NCBI GenBank assembly: GCA_039704465.1
Contig: JASFAU010000015.1
Coordinates: 124,001-188,000, forward strand
Length of the DNA: 64,000 bases
Origin: Plasmodiophora brassicae
Taxonomy: Eukaryota; Endomyxa; Phytomyxea; Plasmodiophorida; Plasmodiophoridae
Direction: 5' to 3'
The position numbers and the translations under genes are program-made. This document shows, piece by piece, positions 53,987 to 64,000 of the stretch. Positions within the stretch are counted from its first letter, which is position 1. Every line of letters begins with the position of its first letter. The notes under the pieces were generated by a model. That model saw nothing but the letters and a program-made list of their open reading frames with translations. It had not been told where the DNA came from and did no database searches.

Positions 53987-55868
53987 ATGGGGTGCTGCGA
54001 GAGCATCGAGGCAGCGCCTAACGCCGACCACGTCGACCACACCCATTTCGAGATATTCCGCTGCATCGGAAAAGGTACCTGGAACGCCGCTCTTCATGAC
54101 GTCGACCGTCAACGCCTGACGTCGTTCGCTCAGGTGGATTCGGCAATGTCTACGCCGTTCAGGTACGCCTACCCGACACGTTGGTGCCGAGCGTCACTGA
54201 CGATGGGGCGATGCAGAAGAAGACCGATCCAGAAGGCAAGCGCGACTACGTGGCCATGAAGAAAATGGCCAAAGTGCGTCCCCTGCGCATTGTTACGCCC
54301 GCCCGGAGGTGCTAATTTTATCCCTCGTCGACAGGTGGCGCTGATGAAGAGCGAATGGCACATGAAGGTGGCATGGCTGGAACGGAACGTCCTGCGGGCG
54401 GTGAACTCGCCGTTCGTCCCGAAGCTGTACTGGGCGTTCCAGGACCAGGCCAGCCTGTACCTCGTGATGGAGTTCCTGCCCGGCGGCGACCTCGGTTTCT
54501 ACATCTCCAGACAGAACGGGCTCCCGGAGAGCACCGTCGCCTTCTACATGGCCGAGCTCGCGCTCGGCATCGAAGAGCTCCACAAGCGCCGCATTGTCCA
54601 TCATGTCGACTGATAAGAGGCCCCGTCGTGACCATCCCCGCCGCTCACCGGTGCTTTGCAGGACATCAAACCGGCCAACATCCTTCTCGACAAGGACGGG
54701 CATTCCCGGATAACAGATTTCGGTATCGCCGTCTTCCTCGAGCAGGAACAGGAATTGAAGTGTATGCTGCCGCGCTCCTGGCCGTGGCTCTTGGCGTTTG
54801 ACTCGGCTGACAGGCAAATCGACTGCTGGGACACCTGGTTTCATGAGCCCCGAAGCCGTTAAAGGGCGATCCCATGGTACAGCGGACCATGGCGCACGGT
54901 GACTGGCGTGAGCTCAGCCAGCGCATTCAGGAGTCGAGACCGACTTCTTCTCATTCGGCGCGTCGCTCTACTACTGCTTCAAGGGCAGGTGCCCGTTCGA
55001 GGACAACAACGAAATGCTGGCCCAGCGGGCGATCCCTCAATCGATGAGCCACATCCCGGCGGCCGCTCGGGACCTGATCCTGAAGCTGTTGAAGTACGAC
55101 GTCAGCGATCGGTTGGTCGACTGGGACGCCGTCAAGAAGGACCCGTTCTTCAGCGGCATCAACTGGAGCGAAATCGCCCAGGTCCAGCTCGTGCCGGTCG
55201 ACGACCTCAACGCATACTGATTCTGCAACGTGGATAGCGGACGCAACCGGGACCTATCACCATTGACAAGGACGCCGCCTCCAACTTCCCGGTAGGAGCG
55301 CCCGCGTATCTCGTTGGGGCGCGCTAGTTAGTGACCTTGTGGCACAGGTCGACGTCTACGCGGTGTGAAGTGTCTCTGGATCCAATTGTTTGACGTTGGC
55401 CAACTGACGTTGACCGGTAGATGGATGTGCTGTGCCCTGACGAGGTCGTCAAGGTTGACGACAAACACGCTTTCGACGGTTACGAGGTCAGTCCAGTTGC
55501 TACGAGGCTGAGATGATGGGCCGAGATTTAACGGGATGTGTCCAAAGTACGACTACCAGAAGGTGGCCGGTGCGTCGGAAGGCGACACGCTCGTGAAGCG
55601 GCTGTCTCGGGCGGCTCGCAAATCGGTATCAGTCAGACGCAAGAGCAACAAGTCGGCATCACCTGGCAAGGGGACCAGCATAGTGGGTCGCCCTGGCGGG
55701 TCTTCAATTGGCCCGCCGTCTCGTAGGGATTCGAAGGAGGCCAGCAATTCGAAAGGGGCGCCTCCCAAACAGGACACGGCCGACAACGTCAAAGGTGCTG
55801 CTGGAGATAAGAACGGGAAGCTGCAGGTGTCGTCCCAGCAGAAGCAAGACAGCAGCAACCGCGTTTGA
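53987..55868 (+). CDS. STK32/YANK-like AGC kinase with myristoylation site
   Basis: About 430 residues over roughly ten exons. MGCC at the start is a typical N-myristoylation plus palmitoylation signal, as in STK32 kinases. FEIFRCIGKGGFGNVYAV is the glycine loop, VAMKKM holds the catalytic Lys, HHDIKPANIL is the catalytic loop (HRD changed to HHD), TDFGIAVF the DFG, GTPGFMSPE the P+1 region and TDFFSFGASLYY helix F. The frame stop at 55218 is inside an intron. The gene continues through TQPGPITIDKDAASNF, a 15-base exon at 55348-55362, and 55421-55486, which ends FDGYE and joins YDYQ, an AGC hydrophobic-motif-like FxxYxY. A Ser/Lys-rich tail ends at 55868. The regulatory target is unknown. Confidence 0.8.
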
Positions 55869-55983
55869 AGAGCACGAAGGATAGTCCTGGGCATCAGTGC
55901 ACAGTAAAGTGCAGATGATTAGGAGTCCCAGAAGGGCGACGGTCGTCAACGACGCGACGTTTGAGGGGAGCCGTTAGCGCGGT

Positions 55984-57861
55984 TTAATCCTGCTCAATGA
56001 TACGCGTACGGATGGAGTTGGGAAGAGCGGCAACCTTCTCGAACACCTCTTGGGCAACGTGCGTATCGGTGTGGCAGATCATGTACCCAATGGACCTATA
56101 CATGATCCCGCCTGATCAGCCCCCGTTTCGCCCCAAACGTGGTCGTACACCGTACCCGGAGGTGCCCAGAACCTGCGAGCTGATGTTGTAGTCGCCGAGA
56201 ACGCTGTTGATTTCCTGCGTCCAACGATCAGCACTGGTATGCCAGGCAAGCCATACACAAACGAGTCGTACCCGGAGCACGCCCGGAACGTTGCGGTGCA
56301 CGTTCAGGATCCTGTGCTGCGTGCTATCGTATGGGAGACCAATATGAGGGAAGTTGACGGCGGAATCCTGATCGGGCGTTAGCCGACGGTGTCGTATAGC
56401 AATCGGGCGTACGGGTACCGAGTTGCCAGTGGCGATGAAGTCGACCAGCTTGTTGGCGACTTCGACACCGATGGCGGACTGTGCTTCTTCAGTTGACCCA
56501 CCTGGCGAGCGGTAGACGAATTACGCGTCAAAGGAGCAGGTAGAAGAGATACCTAGGCACCACGTACCAATGTGAGGCGTGAGAATTGTGTTTGGGCACC
56601 CCTGCAACACATTCTTGAATGGCTCCCCGCTTGCGGGTTCAGTGGGAAACACGTCAAACGCGGCGCCAAGGAGAACGCCCGACTTTAGAGCGTCCGCTAC
56701 CGCATTCACGTCAACGCATTTCCCACGAGCGTAATTGATCAGGAACGACGCCCCCTGCGGCATCCCGGGGTGGGTGGACGAACCCTCGTCTTCAGATGAC
56801 GTGCGCACGCTACCTGTTTCATCTGGCCGATCTCGACAGCGGTAATCATGTTCGTGGTCAGTGGCGTCAATGGGACGTGCAGCGACACGAAGTCGGCTTG
56901 GTTCAGAAGCTGGGCCACACAGCGTATCAGCAGGCTCGCCGTTCGTATTGCGCCGGGGGGCCTACCTGCTCCTGGGTCGCCACTGGCGTCGCGTTCCCAA
57001 TCGCCATGACGCGGTCGATGTCATAGAAGATGACTTTCATGCCGAGGGCCTCTGCAATCACAGACAGCTGCGAACCGACGTGGCCTAACGTGGCGGTGTG
57101 TCAAACAATGGCCAGCGCGCCACAGTGCGTCGACGACAACCATATCCGACGATCCCGAGGGTCTTCCCTCGAACTTCGAACTTGTTGGACGCCGACTTCG
57201 TCCACGTGCCCTGTTCCTGCCAATGTCAGTCCAGGTGGCGGCGCTCTCCCCATCGGGCTGAGCGTTTACGCGATGCATCGCCGAGTTGCAGTCGCCAACG
57301 CCACGCGCGAGCGCGATGATGTTGCCCATGACGATCTCGGCGACGCTGCGCGTGTTAGCGAACGGTGCATTGAACACAGGGATGCCCAGCTGCCCGGCAA
57401 CGTCGAGATCGGTCTGGTCCGTTCCTGTTCCCAGACGATCGTTCAGGCCGACGCAGCAGGGGGCAGTTAGGCAAAGGGCACTTCACCGATGCAGAAACAG
57501 CCGATGGCAACAGGGCCGTTACGTTTGCACGCTCGTAATATCGCCGGCGTCAGCTTCGTCTTGGAGCGAACACCGATGACGTTGACCTGGGGCAGGTCAG
57601 GTGGGAATCCCAGATGCGGGCAGGCGTCGCAACCCGGCCAATCTTGTCGACGATTTCCTTCTCGGACAGCTTGGCGTGCGCTTCGACGTCGAACCCCTGC
57701 CCGACGAACACGTCCACCGCCTTCTGCGACACGTTCTCGAGGAGCAGGACGCGGATCTCCTGGCGCCCGTAGCAGCGACGCACCGGCCCGTCATCGACGT
57801 CGGTGAGCCCCATTTCGCCGGGTGACGCTCGTCGCTCCTGCTGCTGGCAGTGAACTTTCAT
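55984..57861 (-). CDS. PHGDH: D-3-phosphoglycerate dehydrogenase, ACT-containing bacterial type
   Basis: First step of serine synthesis from 3-phosphoglycerate, using NAD. ATG 57861 to TAA at 55984, about 415 residues over about eleven small exons, so no long frame shows it. Blocks in order: EIRVLLLENVSQKAVDVF, GVRSKTKLT, PVAIGCFCIGTDQTDLD, VFNAPFANTRSVAEIVMG, the Rossmann GIVGYGHVGSQL, VSLHVPLTPLT, NYARGKCVD, AAFDVFPTEPA and TILTPHIGGSTEEAQ. The C-terminal ACT-like segment reads RNVPGVLR and INSVLGDYNISSQVLGT, ending ALPNSIRTRIIEQD. The order and length match E. coli SerA rather than the longer animal form. An inner ATG at 57813 is an alternative start. Confidence 0.9.
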
Positions 57862-58545
57862 TTGTGATCTGCCGCGGCATTCGACGTCCTCTTCCCCCCC
57901 CCCAACGCGGCCGCCCCAAAAACGGGCCCAGGTTGTTGTTGCAACTGGCGAGCGACCACGTCGCCACTGACAGGTACGTGACTTGTTGCCGCGTCGCGAA
58001 CGTCACGCGCGCCGCGGACCGACGCGCTGCCGCCGCTGTCTCGATGCGCCGAGCGCAATTCGCCACGCCGGATACCTAAAGGCCTTCGTAGTAGTGCATG
58101 AGCGAAAATAGCAATCGAATGGTGGTTGGCGTTGGGGCCGAACGGGGTACGAGTCGTGCAATGAGGCACGGTGGACAGGTGATAACTATCGGACAACGAG
58201 AAGCACGTCTCTCGTCGGGATCGTATCTGGTTCGATTGCGGGGAGACGAGGATTGCGCGTTGGGGTAGCCCGATGCAGATTAGCGCTTATCCACACGCGA
58301 TTCAGGCCATGCGGACCGATGTCAATGATGTCCGTTCCTCGTCCACCATCGAGAACATGGGGATCGATTCGTCGGCGGTGGGAACAGTGTGAACGTCGAT
58401 TGGAGACGGTGGTCAATGGGAAGCCATCAACCAGGGTGCCGCCATCTACGTGCACAGCGGACTGGACCAACGCGTATATCCGGTGGAACAGGGCAACAGG
58501 AAGTCATTGTGTGTATGAACCTTGAGTGTGCCCAGGCCATTCCGA

Positions 58546-58578
58546 TTTGGAGGTAGACTTACGCAGTCTACCTCCAAA
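58546..58578. repeat. Perfect 14-bp inverted repeat (hairpin) with 5-nt loop
   Basis: TTTGGAGGTAGACT at 58546-58559, loop TACGC, and the exact complement AGTCTACCTCCAAA at 58565-58578. No T-run follows, so it is not an obvious terminator. It lies just upstream of the duplicated segment. Confidence 0.85.
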
Positions 58579-58616
58579 GGGGACTGCTGGAGTAGAAGGC
58601 ATAAGTTCTTGACGCA

Positions 58617-59049
58617 CCAATCCCAGCTCACGTCCTGGATACCGCATCTGAAAACCTTCGAGCTCCAGCAGTTGACACACATTTACCGAATGCGTCAAAA
58701 CTGACTAGAGAAACAATGAGCTTCTAATCATGTATGGCCATAAATTAACTGCTGATTTCCGCCGCTTGAACGTCAGTACCGGGACGTGGCCGCTGCCGGA
58801 CCCGCTTCACCCAACCGGAACGTTTGTTCAAGTGCCGCAACTGTTGCTGATTTACAAACACTTGAACGTTCCAAAACTGGGATTCAATTAGACTGCAGGG
58901 TAACTGGAAGGCGATCCAGCAACTGGCAGTGACGACCGGCCGGCCCCGGTCAGCCGGTCTGGTCCTGGTGACGTTCCCAGTCAGTCAGCCGAGTGTTCGG
59001 TCCAAATTTAGCTGCGCCGGCGGTAAACTGCGGCGACGTCAGTCAGTAG
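58617..59049 (+). repeat. Duplicated 5' flank, copy 1
   Basis: Aligns by eye with 63172-63598 with scattered substitutions and small gaps. Shared blocks include CGTCCTGGATACCGCATCTG or close variants, GTATGGCCATAAATTAACTG, CTTCACCCAACCGGAA and AGCAACTGGCAGTGACGA. It probably holds the promoter of the tandem gene family. Confidence 0.85.
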
Positions 59050-61709
59050 ATGGGCGTTGTCTGGCTGTTTACTGCTGTCGTCGCTGCTGCAGGCGTGGCC
59101 AGTGCTGCGTACTGGGGTGCCGGCGACGAATGTCTCGTGGACCGCAACGGAACCCAAGTCAGGACTACCGTCAAACAGGTCTTCGGATTCGGGGTGTTCC
59201 TTCTTGCGGATAGCACTGGCCCGGAGCGTGTCCGAATTTCGAAGGTTGCCCAATAAGGTTCACGTCGCGTCCACCAGACATGCATACTAACTATTCGAGC
59301 GCACAGCCTGACGAGGTATGCGTCAATGTGACCACTGCGGACCAAGCGCTGAGTATTATGCTCGATGAGACAAGACTGATGGGCGCGCGGCAATGGGTGT
59401 GGGTCTGGAAGCGGGCCCTGCCTTTGCCTGATTCCCTGTCTAGCAACGACGGAGATTGGCATTTTACCCCGTTATCCTCCATCATCGTCTTAACCCGCTT
59501 GCTGTTTACGGTACCAGAAGAGCTCACGCCTGATCTCCTGACAGATATCGTGGACACTGTTCTCGAGTATGCCCAGAAGACGTCCCTGCCAATGCAGGCC
59601 TTCTGCGAAATGTACCTGTTCCCGGTGCTAAACTGCTTTCGGTCATTCGGCCATGCCGTCCTTGCCGGTGACGCTGGCTCCTCCTGGCGATTCGTTCGCC
59701 TGCCACAGACGCCACTGCATGTCCCGTCCCACGTGGCAACGTGGCTGGGGCAGCGGGAACCCTCCCAGGTGGGCGGCCACTGTGACAAACACTTTGCGAA
59801 TGCGGTCGATAAGTACCACGTCGAAGTGGCACTATGGGCATCGAAGGAGCACCCTGCGTTGCTCCGTCAGGCGATGCTATCCCTACGGACGCGCCGTCCT
59901 CCTGTTCGGCCGGATCCGCGTCTGACCGAACGTCTTAGGGAAATGGCTGATTCCATCATTGTGGAGCGATGGAATTCCGATCGTCTGGTGACGCCCGCCG
60001 ACGTATCAACGCTCCTGCTGATGGTCTCTGTTGATTGGAACTACTCGCGAAATGTGCCCTGCGGTTCATGGTCGGACGCTGTTCGCCACATTGGTCGCCA
60101 AGGGCTGCTCCAGATGGGCTTGCTCGAGATCATGGTGGGCGTCGCGCTGGAGGCGTCCGCTTTCGAGCCATTCACTCAGACAGTGAAGGATAAGCTCACA
60201 AAGGCGACAAACGATGAGTTTGCCGCTGCTCTAGCTGCCCTGGATGACTGTCTGCCAGAACCAGCTCTTTCACGGGTGAACCGGTTGGACCTGGTACAGG
60301 GCGAATTCCATCGGAAGGAACGTCAGGACGAGGCGGGCCTCTTTGGGCCGTCGTCGTTCTGGGGGCTGGGTGCATGGCGTATCTTTGTGCAATCGGTCAT
60401 CTCGAAGGTACGCCCGTCCGACATACTGGGCATCGCTTGGACGTCAACAGACCTTGCCGGGCACCTTCTTCCACTCCTTGACGACGCTACATGCGATCGT
60501 ATCGTGCCGCTCCTGGAGTGGCGCTGTCTTGCTGAGTTGGACGACGAAAAGGCGTACATACTCGCCGCCGATCTCTCCTGCATGGGCGCCGGCACTGGGT
60601 TTGTCCTGGCATCGCACTTCGAATCGGCCCTTAAGAATGCCGTTCGAGGGGACGGACATGATTTCCTGCTTTATGCAATGATGGGCATCCGTATCACCGG
60701 ATGGGTTGGTGATCCGCTGCCCCTCGCGGATCTACCCGATGGTGCGATAGTCAACGCATCCGCCCTTGCAGTGGGTGTGTCCATGGTGCATCGCGGCGCT
60801 CCTGAACTTCTGTCTGTGGTGGACTTCTTCTTAACGAGGTATGTTCAACGTCCGGAGCACCGCGCCGTCAACAACGCTCTCCTTGTACGCAGGCACCATA
60901 TTGAGGTACGCCCGGACGTGTTCATGCACATCTCCTGTTTGCTGACTATGTTGCAGAGGGACCTGCACAGTAACGACACACGCTGGGCTAAGCTGGCTAA
61001 GGTTCGGCGAGATCGGCATGTCGACCGGGCGGGTCGACGTCGCGCCGCTGTGTACCTGACGAGGTTTCCATGTGCCGACTTGCGACAACCGAACGCCACC
61101 GACTTCGCATCTGACATCATATCGGCGATCGACGCCGAATACGATGCCCTGTGGAGCGCGTCGACCGCTGAACGTGCTGCTCCACCTAGAACGGGCCACA
61201 GGACAGACCTGGAACGGTTTCTGCTACCTGCAACAACGTTGGGGTCGCTTGCTGCTGCCGTGATTACATTCGGCCATGGACGAGTCGAGCAAGAATCTGC
61301 ATTGCCGGCGGTACACGAGCATCGGTGGCTACTTGCGCCAGTAGCGGCCGGCGTGATTGGCGCCGTTGGCGCCGTCACGATCGACAAACTGCTGAGGACG
61401 CCCGACATTCGCCGTACGGCTGGTGCCGACCATGACGAGGATGTCCTCGATTCGCCCGGTGCCACGTTCCAGGGTTGGACTCAGGCGCTCGCCGGAAGCA
61501 TCCTCTTCGGCATCGTGACGTTACTATCCGCCGTCAACCTAGCTGTCATCCTGGGCGAGATCATACGACAGCCTCGTCCACGGGACACTGTGTACCGGCC
61601 ACGTCCATCCTGGGACTGGGCCAACGTTGCCAACAGCTTCACCGATAACGACTTCGCGGCTGCTGATGGATGGCCCCATTGCGAGACGGCCTGCTCACCG
61701 GTGTCTTAG
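59050..61709 (+). CDS. Large signal-peptide membrane protein, founder of a tandem family
   Basis: Exon 1 (59050-59244) and exon 2 (59307-61709) join in phase 0 across a 62-base intron with TACTAAC before GCACAG; total 865 residues. It opens with a signal peptide (VVWLFTAVVAAAGVASA) and a small Cys-containing module (GDECLVDRNGTQV). The bulk is a helical ectodomain with no recognised motif and a few Cys and N-glycosylation sites. Near the C-terminus three hydrophobic segments occur (LLPATTLGSLAAAVITF, LLAPVAAGVIGAVGAVTI, ILFGIVTLLSAVNLAVIL), followed by a conserved RQPRPRDTVYRP and a WDWANVANS...DGWP tail. Relatives follow at 61860 and 63599. Family unknown; the layout suggests a surface or endomembrane protein. 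Confidence 0.78.
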
Positions 61710-61859
61710 GGAACGAAATTCTAATTGCTAGAACGTGTGAGTATGTTGATGAAGATTGAATGATATGAGAACATGGGGACCGATCCGTCTGCTGTGGGGA
61801 CAGTGTGAACATGGATTGAGGACGGTGATGTGTGCGTTAAGCTCGTCGCACGCTCGGGA

Positions 61860-62784
61860 ACCGTTTCGTCTTCCCCGATCGAATCTACAGCGCCTTGAAA
61901 GGTGTCGTCGCGGCCCTGGATAACTGTCTGTCAGAACCGGGCTGTTCACGGGTGAACCACCTTAAGATTGTTGTCAGCGAGTTCAATCGACCTGAACGCC
62001 AAGCCGAAGCAGGGTTCTGCGATCGTGTCGCCTACCAAAATGGTCGGTATCGAGCTTCTCTCTACCTGGCAAGGTTCCCGTGTTCCCGTTTGCTGGCACC
62101 GAACCCCAATCGGGAAATGCCCCACGCCCTCTCGGCGATCGATATTGGGTATAACGCGCTGTGGAACGAGATGATACCTCCGACGTCTGTCCCCAGTTTG
62201 CCTGATGATCGCAGAACCACGAATACTGAAACAGTGTCCCGCCCTGCCCAAGGGTTTCTGCTACCAGCAACGACTTTAGGGATGCTGTCCGCCGCTGCGA
62301 TCGCTTACAGTCGAGGACGTCGACCCTCCCCTGAACCTTCTGACCCAGCTCGTTCGAAACGCCGAGAACGACTAATGCCAATTGTTGCTTGGGCGATTGG
62401 CGCCTTAGGAGGAGCCGATGTCGACGGGATGCGCATCAGAGTATCGGAACTGTCAGGACTCAACGAAGACGCGTTGACCGAATGTCGTCGGTCCCCGCTC
62501 GCATGGTCTTTATTCCGGCGCCGACTTGTTATGTCGACGCCTGACAGGAGCGCAGTTCTGTACACAACGTTAATCGGGAGGATTTCGATTCCCCAGCAAC
62601 GACGTTTGCTGATTGGATGATGGCGCACGGAGCCATCAACTTCGCTATTAACCTGAAGGAGTTCGCAAGGCAGCCTCGTCCACGGGACATTGTCTATCGG
62701 CCACCTGGCGCCTGGGACTGGACAAACGTGTCCAACACCCTCACTGACAACGATTTCGCTGTCACTGATGGATGGCCGGCCTAG
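61860..62784 (+). pseudogene. Degenerate, internally deleted copy of the tandem membrane-protein gene
   Basis: Recognisable pieces match only the second half of the intact copy: AALDNCLSEPGCSRVNHL corresponds to AALDDCLPEPALSRVNRL. It then jumps to ASLYLARFPCSRL, which in the intact copy lies about 300 residues later, so the interior is deleted. FLLPATTLGMLSAAAIAYSRG follows, then a frame break before the NLKEFARQPRPRDIVYRP and WDWTNVSNTLTDNDF tail ending at TAG about 62784. No promoter, signal peptide or exon 1 is present. Confidence 0.78.
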
Positions 62785-63265
62785 GGGACTGATGCGTCGG
62801 CCACGAGTGGCGCCGGCACAGTCCATGGATGAACCTATTGTATGTATCGGCTGGGTCGTAAACCGCATGGCCCGACGACGGTCAGCCGAGCTAGTCCCAG
62901 CGCACGTCCTGGATACCGCATCTGAAGCCTTCGGGCTCCAGCAGTTGACACACATTTACCGAATGCGTCAGCACAGACTACAGGGACAAGGGACTGGACA
63001 AACGTGGCCAACACCCTCACTGACAACGATTTCGCGGTCGCTGATGGATGGCCGGCCTAGGGGGCTGATATGCGTCGGTCAAGAGCTGCGCAGGCACAAT
63101 CCATGGATGTATATATTGTATGTACCGGCTGGGTCGTAAACCATGTAGCATGGCCCGAAGACGGTCAATCGAGCTATTCCCAGTGCACGTCCTCGGTACC
63201 GCATCTGAAACCTTCGGGCTCCCGCTGTTGACACACGTTTACCGAATGCATCAAAACAGTCTAGG
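62714..63265 (+). repeat. Tandem duplication of a 276-bp unit (3' end plus flank of the family)
   Basis: The block starting GGGACTGGACAAACGTG at 62714 recurs at 62990 (offset 276). Both units include the C-terminal coding scrap (ACCCTCACTGACAACGATTT), a TAG, and the flank with CACGTCCTGG/CGG, ACCGCATCTGAA and a GTTGACACAC motif. The second unit runs into the duplicated 5' flank of the third gene copy. Confidence 0.75.
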
Positions 63266-63598
63266 GAAACAATGAGCTTATTATCGTGTATGGCCATAAA
63301 TTAACTGCTGATTGCCGCCGCTTAAACGTAAGTACGTACCGGGATATGGCCGCCGTCGGAACCCACTTCACCCAACCGGAATGTTTGTTCCAGAGCCGTA
63401 ACTAGTGCTGATTTACAAACAGTTGTGCGTTCCAAAACTGGTGTTCAGCTAGGCTGCACGGTACCTGGGAGGCGACCCAGCAACTGGCAGTGACGAACGG
63501 CCGGCCGCGGTCTGCGCCTGGTGTCTGCGCCGCTGTTCCGCCGAGTGTTCGGTCCAATTTTAGCTACGCCGGTAAACTGCGGCGGCGTCAGTCAGGAG
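63172..63598 (+). repeat. Duplicated 5' flank, copy 2
   Basis: Homologous to 58617-59049; see that entry. It precedes the third gene copy in the same way. Confidence 0.85.
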
Positions 63599-64000
63599 AT
63601 GGGCGTCGTCTGGCTGTTTACTGCTGTCGTCGCTGCTGCAGGCGTGACCAGTGCTGCCTACTGGTGTCCCGGTGACGAATGTCTCGTGGACCGCAACGGC
63701 ACCCAAGTCAGGACTACCGTCAAACGGGTCTTCGGATTCGGGGTGTTCCTTCTTGCGGATAGCACTGGCCCGGAGCGTGTCCGAATTTCGAAGGTTGCCA
63801 ATAAGGTTCACGTCGCGTCCACCAGGCATGCATGCTAACCATTCGAGCGCACAGCCTGACGAGGTATGCATCAATGTGGCCACTGCGCAGCAGGCGCTGA
63901 GAATTATCAGCGATGGGCCAAGACTGATGTGCGCGCGGCAATGGGTGAGGGTCTGGAAGCGGGTCCTGTCTTTGCCTGATTCCATGTTTGGCAACGATGC
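63599..64000 (+). CDS. Third copy of the tandem membrane-protein gene (cut by window edge)
   Basis: Exon 1 (63599-63793) is the same length as in the intact copy and encodes a nearly identical signal peptide and Cys module (YWCPGDECLVDRNGTQV). A 61-base intron (63794-63854) with GCTAACC before GCACAG leads into exon 2, open to the end of the window with the same start (PDEVCINVATAQQAL) as copy 1. No break is seen in the visible part, so it may be functional. Confidence 0.75.

Larger units (their letters stand above)
57862..59049. other. Intergenic region carrying the duplicated 5' flank of the tandem gene family
   Basis: About 1.2 kb without a supported gene. 58350-58412 resembles 61768-61831 (the 3' flank of the intact copy). 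About 58617-59049 is homologous to about 63172-63598. A 14-bp perfect hairpin lies at 58546-58578. Short stretches near 57890-57905 are C-rich. Confidence 0.65.

Noticed and set aside
54601..55220. Stop of the STK32-like kinase at 55218
   Set aside because: That TGA lies in a putative intron. Downstream exons keep the frame and add an AGC-type hydrophobic motif, so the gene was extended to 55868.

Overview
This is a gene-dense nuclear fragment from a GC-rich unicellular eukaryote. Most genes are cut by very short GT-AG introns, typically 49-63 bases. Several introns show a branch-site-like TAAC or CTGAC shortly before the AG. Intergenic gaps are usually 60-450 bases. The families present (WNK and STK32-type kinases, CLASP, kinesin-5, Rab1, SERBP1/Stm1, PPP4R4, TMEM234, MYCBPAP) are eukaryotic, and an axonemal-type gene implies a flagellate stage. 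Compactness, GC content, small introns and many signal-peptide proteins fit a protist such as a plasmodiophorid (Rhizaria). That assignment is a guess, not something the sequence proves.

Layout. 1-146 holds the 5' tip of an MFSD12-like transporter (minus). 997-9882 carries a WNK kinase followed by a CLASP microtubule-binding protein. 10193-11146 is an SERBP1/Stm1-like RGG protein. 11397-19200 is rich in secretory proteins: a secreted orphan, a predicted lumenal kinase-like membrane protein, a discoidin-like secreted protein, a PAN/apple-like protein, TMEM234 and a membrane-anchored S1/P1 nuclease. A 1.06-kb hAT-type transposon with an 8-bp target duplication sits at 13509-14567. 19333-24360 is a complete LTR retrotransposon on the minus strand with identical 168-bp LTRs and a 5-bp target duplication.

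24682-39535 is mainly housekeeping: a TruA-type pseudouridine synthase, PPP4R4-like HEAT protein, a probable GPI-anchored SMP-like protein, a WD40 protein, Rab1, a Nit1-type amidase and cytosolic isoleucyl-tRNA synthetase. 39718-48568 holds a small type I membrane protein, a U-box/VWA/Vint protein, a MYCBPAP-RCC1 fusion, an orphan and a CCT-motif protein. 49034-57861 holds kinesin-5, an XLF-like protein, an N-glycosylation-rich secreted protein, an STK32-like kinase and phosphoglycerate dehydrogenase. 57862-64000 is a tandemly duplicated locus for a large secreted/membrane protein: one intact copy, one degenerate copy and one copy cut by the window edge.

The strongest candidate for something undescribed is the retrotransposon. 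It joins a Ty3/gypsy-like gag and protease to a Ty1/copia-like integrase, reverse transcriptase and RNase H. It also carries a textbook -1 frameshift signal (GGGAAAC, 7-nt spacer, 8-bp GC-rich stem) exactly where gag and pol overlap. Other architectures worth attention are the lumenal kinase, the U-box/VWA/Vint protein, the extracellular SMP-like protein and the tandem family at the right end. All gene models were built by hand from reading frames and splice signals. Family calls rest on recalled motifs, with no database search.
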